NCBI GenBank assembly: GCA_035524335.1
Contig: DATKPE010000004.1
Coordinates: 1-64,000 of the forward strand
Reading direction: 5' to 3'
From: DATKPE01 sp035524335
GTDB taxonomy: Bacteria; Bacteroidota; Ignavibacteria; UBA10030; SZUA-254
Length of the DNA stretch: 64,000 nt
Of this stretch, positions 59,030 to 64,000 are shown piece after piece; position 1 is the first letter of the stretch, and every line of letters starts with the position of its first letter. Under the pieces are notes generated by a model, which saw only the letters and a list, made by a program, of their open reading frames with translations, was not told the origin of the DNA and did no database searches. A program made the position numbers and the translations under genes.

Positions 59030-59644
59030 TCATTTCGCCTCTCCCCACCCGGTAATCATGGATAAAAAATTTCTCCAGCCTGCCAGCGCAACCATGAGAA
59101 GATGTCCGGCAAAAAATGTCACAAGGCACGCCATGGAGAGAAAATGCCAGGTGCGTGCGTTGTCATAGCCCCCGAACAAACGCGCGATACTGCTGAACTG
59201 GACAGGCCAGTAGAGGGCAATGCCGGACAGGATTCCTGCCGCGGCAAGAAGGGGAACGGTTGTGTAGGCAAGTTTCTGGAGAGAATTATATTTTTTTGCC
59301 GCAGGGTGATCTCTGCGGACCCGGAGGTAATACAGAACCATAGGCACAACGCCTCCGAGGTCGCGTAACCGGAAAATGGTGGTCTCCCGTCCGTGTCTGC
59401 TGAGGATATTATAGATGATCCAGGCAATCCCGTTGGCGGCAAAAATCCACATCCCAAAAAAATGCCATTGACGGGCACCCGCAAGCCATCCGCCGAGAGT
59501 GAGGGAGTCGGGGATGCGGAACCCCCAGAGCGGAGATGCATTGAAAATCCTGAGCCCGCTCGCCACCATGATGATGAGGGCGATGAAATTCAGCCAATGC
59601 GTCAGCCGGATGAGAGGCGGGTGATGATATTCTTTCCGCGTCAT
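59030..59644 (-). CDS. Cytochrome b561-type membrane subunit for the molybdoenzyme
   Basis: A 204-aa membrane protein with about four or five helices. Candidate heme ligands are His in IRLTHWLNFIALIIM, QWHFFGMWIFAANG, and the C-terminal pair region RTWHFLSMACLVTFFAGHLL. It resembles the di-heme cytochrome b of thiosulfate-reductase and YedZ/formate dehydrogenase gamma types. It probably passes electrons between quinone and the molybdopterin protein encoded 4 nt upstream. The ATG at 59644 is chosen over one 9 codons further up that overlaps that gene. Confidence 0.88.
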   Translation of the reverse strand: MTRKEYHHPPLIRLTHWLNFIALIIMVASGLRIFNASPLWGFRIPDSLTLGGWLAGARQWHFFGMWIFAANGIAWIIYNILSRHGRETTIFRLRDLGGVVPMVLYYLRVRRDHPAAKKYNSLQKLAYTTVPLLAAAGILSGIALYWPVQFSSIARLFGGYDNARTWHFLSMACLVTFFAGHLLMVALAGWRNFLSMITGWGEAK

Positions 59645-59648
59645 CGAA

Positions 59649-60383
59649 TTAGATTCCCGCAAACCAGTCATACCCCTCGTCTTCCCAGTAACCGCCGGGC
59701 TTTTCGTTGGTCACCGTCATCCGTGTCAGCCATTTGGCCGACTTGTAGCCCAGTTTGGTCGGCATGACGATTCTGGCCGGGGCGCCGTGTTCAAGCGACA
59801 ACGGTTTGCCATACGCCTCATAGCACAGGAGAGATTGGGAGTGGAGCACGCTCTGCATGTCGAAGGATGTATAATAGTCGTCGGCGCATTCGACCTTCAG
59901 ATAGCGCGCCGACAGATCGGCGCCGGCAAGTCCGAGAAAATTGCGGAGGGTGGCTCCCCCCCACTGCGGGATCATGCTCCACCCCTCGACACAACAGTGG
60001 CGGGTATTCATCGTCCGTTTCGGAAGCGATTGAATCTGCGAGAGCGCATATTCCCCCGGCCGGCTCACGAGTCCATCGACGGTGAGACTCCAGCTCTCCA
60101 TGTCGATATCGGGCTGGTCGGTGTCATAATTATTGACGCGGAAAGCGTTCTCGGGGGTCAGCTCGGCGGTGGAATACTCGGGCGCCTCCTTGTTCGGATC
60201 AAATACTCTGGACTGCACCCAGTCGTTGAACCGCTGTACACGCCGCAGAAATGAGGTTACTCCCGGTCCGGCGCTGTAGTCACATCCCGCCAGGAAGAGG
60301 AGCGGAACAAATTTAAGCAGGTCCCGCCGGCGAGATGCGTGCCGACCGGAAGGAAGAACGTCTGAATCGTCTGATGGTTTCAT
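59649..60383 (-). CDS. Tat-exported molybdopterin oxidoreductase (YedY/MsrP-like)
   Basis: The 244-aa product has a twin-arginine signal (SRRRDLLKF, residues 17-25) ending in a lipobox-like LAGC (Cys34). The sulfite-oxidase-fold domain carries a Mo-ligand Cys131 in TRHCCVEGWSMIPQWGG, SFDMQSVLHSQSLLCYE, and HGAPARIVMPTKLGYKSAKW. The YedY-like family reduces oxidised methionine or other S/N-oxides, but the small size and dual lipobox are unusual and the substrate is unknown. The operon continues with cytochrome b, moaA and moaC-moaB. Confidence 0.9.
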   Translation of the reverse strand: MKPSDDSDVLPSGRHASRRRDLLKFVPLLFLAGCDYSAGPGVTSFLRRVQRFNDWVQSRVFDPNKEAPEYSTAELTPENAFRVNNYDTDQPDIDMESWSLTVDGLVSRPGEYALSQIQSLPKRTMNTRHCCVEGWSMIPQWGGATLRNFLGLAGADLSARYLKVECADDYYTSFDMQSVLHSQSLLCYEAYGKPLSLEHGAPARIVMPTKLGYKSAKWLTRMTVTNEKPGGYWEDEGYDWFAGI

Positions 60384-60403
60384 ACGGCACCGTATCAGCA
60401 GGC

Positions 60404-60432
60404 AATATAAACAAAGAAAGCGATGTGGTCAA
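60404..60432 (-). promoter_or_regulatory. Promoter of the molybdoenzyme operon
   Basis: TTGACC, 17-nt spacer, TATATT on the minus strand, with about 14 nt of leader to the ATG at 60383. Its -35 lies in the loop and arm of the upstream gene's terminator hairpin. Confidence 0.65.
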
Positions 60433-60442
60433 CATCGCTTTC
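60405..60442 (-). terminator. Terminator of the Lys/Met-rich protein gene, overlapping the next promoter
   Basis: Stem GAAAGCGATGT / ACATCGCTTTC, 11 bp, 5-nt loop, followed on the minus strand by TTTGTTTATATT. It begins 26 nt past the stop at 60468. Confidence 0.75.
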
Positions 60443-60467
60443 CGGATAACGCCCGTTGTGAGCGGCG

Positions 60468-60977
60468 TTAATTGCTCTTCGTGCTGTCCTTCATCATTGC
60501 TTTTGCCTTCGTTTCAGCATTTTTTTCCATCTGCTCGCCCTGTTTCAGGTTCTTGGCGCCCTTCTGCTGCATCACCTCGCCCTTCTTCTGCCATTTCTTT
60601 CCCGTCTTCTCCATTGCAGCGCCTTTCTTCTCCATCTGCTTGCCTTTTGCCTGAACCTTTTCGCCGGTCTTCTGGAGAGCCGCGTTGCCTTCTGCGGCGG
60701 CGTTCTGTTCCATCGCTTCACCTTTTTTCACTGCTTTGGCGCCGGCCTTCATCTTCATTGCTCCGGCCTTCTGTTTCATGTCTCCGGCCTTCTGCTCCAT
60801 CTGACCGGCTTTTTCCTGCGCCTGGCCGACTTTCTCCTTCATCTCCCCCATCTTGGCGGCTGCTTTATTGGGATCGGGAACCTGCGAACCCGCGGCCGGA
60901 TTGTCCTGCGCCATACAGCGGCTCTGCGCCGCGATGAATGCCACAAGGACTGTCAGGACTGCAAATAATTTCTTCAT
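60468..60977 (-). CDS. Exported low-complexity Lys/Gln/Met/Ala-rich coiled-coil protein
   Basis: A 169-aa protein with a signal peptide (MKKLFAVLTVLVAFIAA). The mature region is built from imperfect heptad-like repeats such as AGQMEQKAGDMKQKAGAMKM and KGKQMEKKGAAMEKTGKKW, rich in Lys, Met, Gln and Ala. It should be a long periplasmic helix or disordered polycation. Similar low-complexity exported proteins occur widely and have no known function. GGAGG and its own promoter and terminator support it as a real, separate transcription unit. Confidence 0.75.
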   Translation of the reverse strand: MKKLFAVLTVLVAFIAAQSRCMAQDNPAAGSQVPDPNKAAAKMGEMKEKVGQAQEKAGQMEQKAGDMKQKAGAMKMKAGAKAVKKGEAMEQNAAAEGNAALQKTGEKVQAKGKQMEKKGAAMEKTGKKWQKKGEVMQQKGAKNLKQGEQMEKNAETKAKAMMKDSTKSN

Positions 60978-61046
60978 ACATCTACCTCCGGAAAAGTTGT
61001 GAGTGGTTGGGTGTTCGTTTCGTGCATCCTTAGTGCGTTCACGTGC

Positions 61047-61075
61047 AATGTATCAATTGGGATATTCACATCCAA
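61047..61075 (-). promoter_or_regulatory. Promoter of the low-complexity protein gene
   Basis: TTGGAT, 17-nt spacer, TACATT on the minus strand; leader about 63 nt. It is the longest leader among the promoters found here. Confidence 0.5.
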
Positions 61076-61120
61076 TAAATCCAGAATTAAATTTTCTTAA
61101 CTCCCTTCATCGCACAGGAA

Positions 61121-61154
61121 GAAAAAAACCGCTTTTTCCGGCATCCGCGGCGGT
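61121..61154 (-). terminator. Possible terminator after moaE
   Basis: A 5-bp stem ACCGC / GCGGT with a 17-nt loop, followed by T7 on the minus strand, immediately after the moaE stop. The short stem keeps confidence low. Confidence 0.4.
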
Positions 61155-61577
61155 CTATCCGGTGAATCCGTCCACCCATTCCGATCCGTCCCTGTACAGT
61201 TCCTTCTTCCAGATTGGAGCGTATTTCTTGAGGCCGTCGATCAGCCAGCGGCACGCCTCAAACGCCTCCGCCCGGTGAACCGCAGCGACGGCAATCGCCA
61301 CACTGATGTCGCCGACAGCGACCCGTCCGGTCCTGTGAACAATGGTCACCTTCCTGAGCCGCCACTTTCCGGACGCCTCGGCCGCGAGTTCGTGGAACTT
61401 CTGCAGCGCCATCGGTTCGTACGCTTCGTACTCAAGAGCAATCACTTCTTTTCCCCCCGATGTCTTCCTCGTGGTGCCGAGAAAAATATCGATCCCCCCC
61501 GCCCCGGGGTCCCTCACTGATTCGAAAATCCCGGAGAGCTGAATCGGCACGGCACTCAGAGCTACATTCTCCTGCAT
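61155..61577 (-). CDS. moaE: MoaE, molybdopterin synthase catalytic subunit
   Basis: Inserts sulphur from MoaD thiocarboxylate into cyclic pyranopterin. The 140-aa product has GGIDIFLGTTRKTSGGK, LEYEAYEPMALQKF, IVHRTGRVAVGDISVAIAV, HRAEAFEACRWLIDGLKKYA and the catalytic-lysine tail PIWKKELYRDGSEWVDG. The ATG at 61577 follows the moaD stop by 1 nt, so the pair is cotranslated. Confidence 0.96.
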   Translation of the reverse strand: MQENVALSAVPIQLSGIFESVRDPGAGGIDIFLGTTRKTSGGKEVIALEYEAYEPMALQKFHELAAEASGKWRLRKVTIVHRTGRVAVGDISVAIAVAAVHRAEAFEACRWLIDGLKKYAPIWKKELYRDGSEWVDGFTG

Positions 61578-61578
61578 G

Positions 61579-61824
61579 TCAGCCTCCGCTTGTCGGGGGA
61601 ATGAGAGCGACCTCGTCTCCCTCATGAAGAAGCGTCTCCGGGCGGGCGTAGACTCTGTTCACTGCCACCCGGAGATAGTTCCGGTGGGGCATCAGCATCG
61701 GGTAGTCGGCGCAGAGAAGGTCAAGAAGACGGCCGACGTCCCCGGCAGACCCGGTCTCCACTTCACATTCGGCCGTTCCTGCGGCTTCACGGAGGTTTGC
61801 GAACAGCCGGACCCGGACGGTCAT
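61579..61824 (-). CDS. moaD: MoaD, molybdopterin synthase sulphur carrier
   Basis: An 81-aa ubiquitin-fold protein: VRVRLFANLREAAGT at the start and VALIPPTSGG at the end, with the C-terminal Gly-Gly that carries the thiocarboxylate. The ATG overlaps the moeA stop by 4 nt (ATGA). Confidence 0.95.
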   Translation of the reverse strand: MTVRVRLFANLREAAGTAECEVETGSAGDVGRLLDLLCADYPMLMPHRNYLRVAVNRVYARPETLLHEGDEVALIPPTSGG

Positions 61825-63041
61825 GGCAGTCGCTCCACTTCCACGACTGAACCGGCGGGAAGATTGGTGATGGTCTCCGGAAGTATGATCAGGCAGTTCG
61901 CGCGGACAAGCGAGGTGAGAATGTGAGAGGTCTGCGGCCCGGTCGTGCGGACGCGAAATTCCCCACCGCGCCGCTCCAGAATTCCCCGCACAAAGTGTCT
62001 CTTCCCGTCGTCCTTCCGGATCGGCTCGTCGAGAACCGCGGGGATTCTCAGGAACGGGTCGGTCGAGCGGTCTCCGCTCATCCGGAGAAGAGCGGGCCGG
62101 ACAAACTGGAGAAACGTCACCGTCGATGAGACGACGTTCCCCGGCAGGCCGAATATCAGCGTCCGCCCCCGCGTGCCGAACACCAGCGGCATACCAGGCC
62201 GGATATTGACCTTCCAGAAGACCAGCTCCGCGCCTATCCGATCCAGACCGGCCATCACGAGATCCCGCGCTCCCACCGAAACGCCCCCCGTGGTAATGAG
62301 ACAATCGGAAGAACATCCTCTCTGCAATGCCGCGTCGAGCGCATCCGGTTCATCCTTCGCGATTCCAAGGTCGAGAATATCACAGCCGAGTTCTCCGAGA
62401 TATACAGAGAGGACCGGCGAACTGCTGTCACGGATCTTTCCCGTTGAAAGATCCCGTTCTCCATCCGCCAGTTCCGAGCCGGTGGCAAGCAGGGCAACCC
62501 GGGGTTTCCGGATCACCGGAATGTAGTTGATGCCGAGGGAAGCGAGAACGCCGACATCCTGCGCCCGGAGTACCGCTCCCTCCTTCAGTACCTTTTCGCC
62601 ATTTGCAATATCGGACCCGGCCCGGCGGCAGTTATGCCCTTCCGGGACTTTCCGGAGAATCCTTACCTGCCCGTTGCCGGCAGGTTCCGTCCATTCCTGC
62701 TGGATAACGGCCGTAGCGCCTTCCGGAAGAGGGGCGCCGGTCATGATCACCATCGCCTCGCCCGGTCCGAGCGGCGTCCGGGAAATCGTCCCCGCGAATA
62801 TTTCTCCGACGACCCTGAGAACCGCGGGCACGGAGCCGCAATCCCCTGCGCGGATGGCGAAGCCGTCCATGCCGGCATTAGTGAAGCGCGGCACCTCTTC
62901 GGCGGCATACACATCCCTGGCGAGAACCGAACCGGCGGCATGCCCGATGGCCGTCATGACGGGGGGGGCGGGGATGGCGCGTTCGAGAATCATCCCGATG
63001 GCTGTTGCCGCGTCGATCATTGTGTGTTTCGGTACTTGCAC
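61821..63041 (-). CDS. moeA: MoeA, molybdopterin molybdotransferase
   Basis: Inserts molybdate into adenylated molybdopterin. The 406-aa product has AEEVPRFTNAGMDGFAIRAGD, VIMTGAPLPEGATAVI, RRAGSDIANGEKVL, the MogA-like core ALLATGSELADG and LITTGGVSVGARD, and GMPLVFGTRGRTLIFGLPGN. The start is a GTG with a near-perfect AGGAGGTG; an ATG 7 codons in is the alternative. moaD and moaE follow in one transcript. Confidence 0.95.
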   Translation of the reverse strand: MQVPKHTMIDAATAIGMILERAIPAPPVMTAIGHAAGSVLARDVYAAEEVPRFTNAGMDGFAIRAGDCGSVPAVLRVVGEIFAGTISRTPLGPGEAMVIMTGAPLPEGATAVIQQEWTEPAGNGQVRILRKVPEGHNCRRAGSDIANGEKVLKEGAVLRAQDVGVLASLGINYIPVIRKPRVALLATGSELADGERDLSTGKIRDSSSPVLSVYLGELGCDILDLGIAKDEPDALDAALQRGCSSDCLITTGGVSVGARDLVMAGLDRIGAELVFWKVNIRPGMPLVFGTRGRTLIFGLPGNVVSSTVTFLQFVRPALLRMSGDRSTDPFLRIPAVLDEPIRKDDGKRHFVRGILERRGGEFRVRTTGPQTSHILTSLVRANCLIILPETITNLPAGSVVEVERLP

Positions 63042-63044
63042 AAC

Positions 63045-64000
63045 TCACCTCCTGGCGTCCACGGGTGGATTCCGATCCAGTCCGGAAAGGATGTCTGATT
63101 CCCGGGATGTGATGCCCGCGCGGGCGAGATCGTCGGCGGTGAAGGCGCCGCAGGAATACCCGCGTTCGAAAAAACCGATCAGGCCGCGGACGGTCGCCGC
63201 GTCGTCAAAGAGATCTCCCGACCGAACCGCCCTGCCGGCATGCATGAGAAAATTGCCGAGGCGCTCACCTGCCGCCTCGCGTCCATTCAGAAAATAATCG
63301 TACAGGACGCCATAGCGCACCGGAAGCTGGGCAGGATGAAGATCCCATCCCTGATAGAGACCCATGGAGAGTGCGTGCCGGATATTACGGACGCTCAGCT
63401 TCCAGGCGGCAGCGACGGCTTTGCGGTTTTCCGAGAGTTGTTTTTTCGATGCGGCAGATCCGGGCCGGATCCTGTGCGGCCCGATCGGCAGGACGGCCGT
63501 CGGACCGTCGGCCGGAACTATTTCCGTCCCGGCCGCCGCGAACAGCATCATACTGCGGGACAGATCGCAGACCGGGTGGCCGAGGTCCTGAAACGGAGCG
63601 GAAATACCGAGCGACGCGGTAAGATCGTACGGCCCGATGTGGATGCCTGAGCATCGCCCTCCCGCGGCGGCGATCAGCGACGGAAGGGCCGGAACTCCGT
63701 CGTGTCTGAAAAATGCCGCAGGGGTTTCCACCATAAGCTCGATTCTGAGGGAGCCGGCCGGCAAACCGTTGCGGTGTTCGAGAAGCGTGAGCAGAGACGC
63801 CGCAGTTTCAACCTCCGCAGGACCGGAGATTTTCGGAAGGGTGACAACCCACCGACCCGGTGCGATCTTTCCGGTATTTCGTGTGAACGAACGGAAAAAC
63901 AACTCCACCGTTCGTGCGGCTCTGTCTGCGGTATTTCCGCTGAACGGCCTGGGCCGGATCCCGATCCTGGAGGGAAGCGTTCCGAGAGCGCAGGCACGGG
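63045..64000 (-). CDS. DUF6986-family aldolase/citrate-lyase-like protein (partial, 5' end beyond window)
   Basis: The frame is open to the right edge, giving about 317 codons of C-terminal sequence. The upstream part reads LGTLPSRIGIRPRPF and continues into TVELFFRSFTRNTG. It then has IELMVETPAAFFR (metal Glu), GRCSGIHIGPYDLTASLGI (DxT region), and MGLYQGWDLHPAQLPVRYGV, features of HpcH/HpaI-like (CitE) TIM barrels in the DUF6986 subfamily. The substrate is unknown. The stop lies 3 nt before the moeA start, and the moeA Shine-Dalgarno overlaps its last codons. Confidence 0.82.
   Translation of the reverse strand, partial: RACALGTLPSRIGIRPRPFSGNTADRAARTVELFFRSFTRNTGKIAPGRWVVTLPKISGPAEVETAASLLTLLEHRNGLPAGSLRIELMVETPAAFFRHDGVPALPSLIAAAGGRCSGIHIGPYDLTASLGISAPFQDLGHPVCDLSRSMMLFAAAGTEIVPADGPTAVLPIGPHRIRPGSAASKKQLSENRKAVAAAWKLSVRNIRHALSMGLYQGWDLHPAQLPVRYGVLYDYFLNGREAAGERLGNFLMHAGRAVRSGDLFDDAATVRGLIGFFERGYSCGAFTADDLARAGITSRESDILSGLDRNPPVDARR

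Overview
The window reads as a slice of a high-GC bacterial chromosome, about 58-60 % G+C by eye, almost wall-to-wall protein genes. No rRNA, tRNA, IS element, phage or CRISPR array was recognised. The gene complement suggests a Gram-negative member of the Fibrobacteres-Chlorobi-Bacteroidetes (FCB) assemblage, perhaps Ignavibacteria-like: fused HAD/IGPD HisB, a Bacteroidota-type deoxynucleoside kinase, a periplasmic M16 pair, signal-peptide M1 and S41 peptidases, beta-barrel proteins and lipoproteins, GT9 and RmuC. This placement is inference. Seventeen upstream regions share one promoter geometry, TTG-N20-TAnnTT, which resembles Bacteroidota promoters.

Layout. 1-5616: a histidine operon (yerC-like regulator, hisG-hisD-hisC-hisB-hisH-hisA, running off the left edge) with two matching palindromes that abut the start codons of the regulator and of hisG. 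5639-14713: aminotransferase, TlpA-like protein, phosphohexomutase, modA-modB without modC, a rare bacterial GH47 alpha-mannosidase, enolase and a GT9 glycosyltransferase. 14744-20924: a membrane metallopeptidase-like TPR protein, a TMTC-like O-mannosyltransferase with TPRs, a DPM1-like GT2 and murA. 21110-28468 (plus strand): DinB-like, Smr domain, DapA-family aldolase, HExGH membrane protein, two paralogous GT-C/TPR proteins, deoxynucleoside kinase. 28495-36839: S41 protease, tmk, ECF sigma factor with a toast-rack protein, a TPR lipoprotein with a CHAT domain lacking its catalytic dyad, an outer-membrane barrel and a lipoprotein. 36789-48812: GDPD, adk, M1 aminopeptidase, rlmN, DUF167, M16 pair, purC, DUF4440, amidohydrolase, aat. 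48852-56560: pfkA, AddB-like nuclease, class III cyclase, YciO/Sua5, rmuC. 57006-64000: molybdenum cofactor genes (moaC-moaB fusion, moaA, moaE, moaD, moeA) around a Tat-exported YedY-like molybdoenzyme and its cytochrome b, ending in a partial DUF6986 aldolase.

How the genes fit together. The his genes overlap by 4 nt at most junctions, so translation is probably coupled. The Mo genes form a full route from cyclic pyranopterin to an exported Mo enzyme, while two of the three molybdate transporter genes sit 50 kb away. The most provocative theme is eukaryote-like mannose chemistry within 17 kb: DPM1-like polyprenyl-phosphate sugar synthase, TMTC-like transferase, two more GT-C/TPR membrane proteins and a GH47 mannosidase. 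Together these could build and trim mannose on exported proteins; this is a hypothesis from family membership and proximity.
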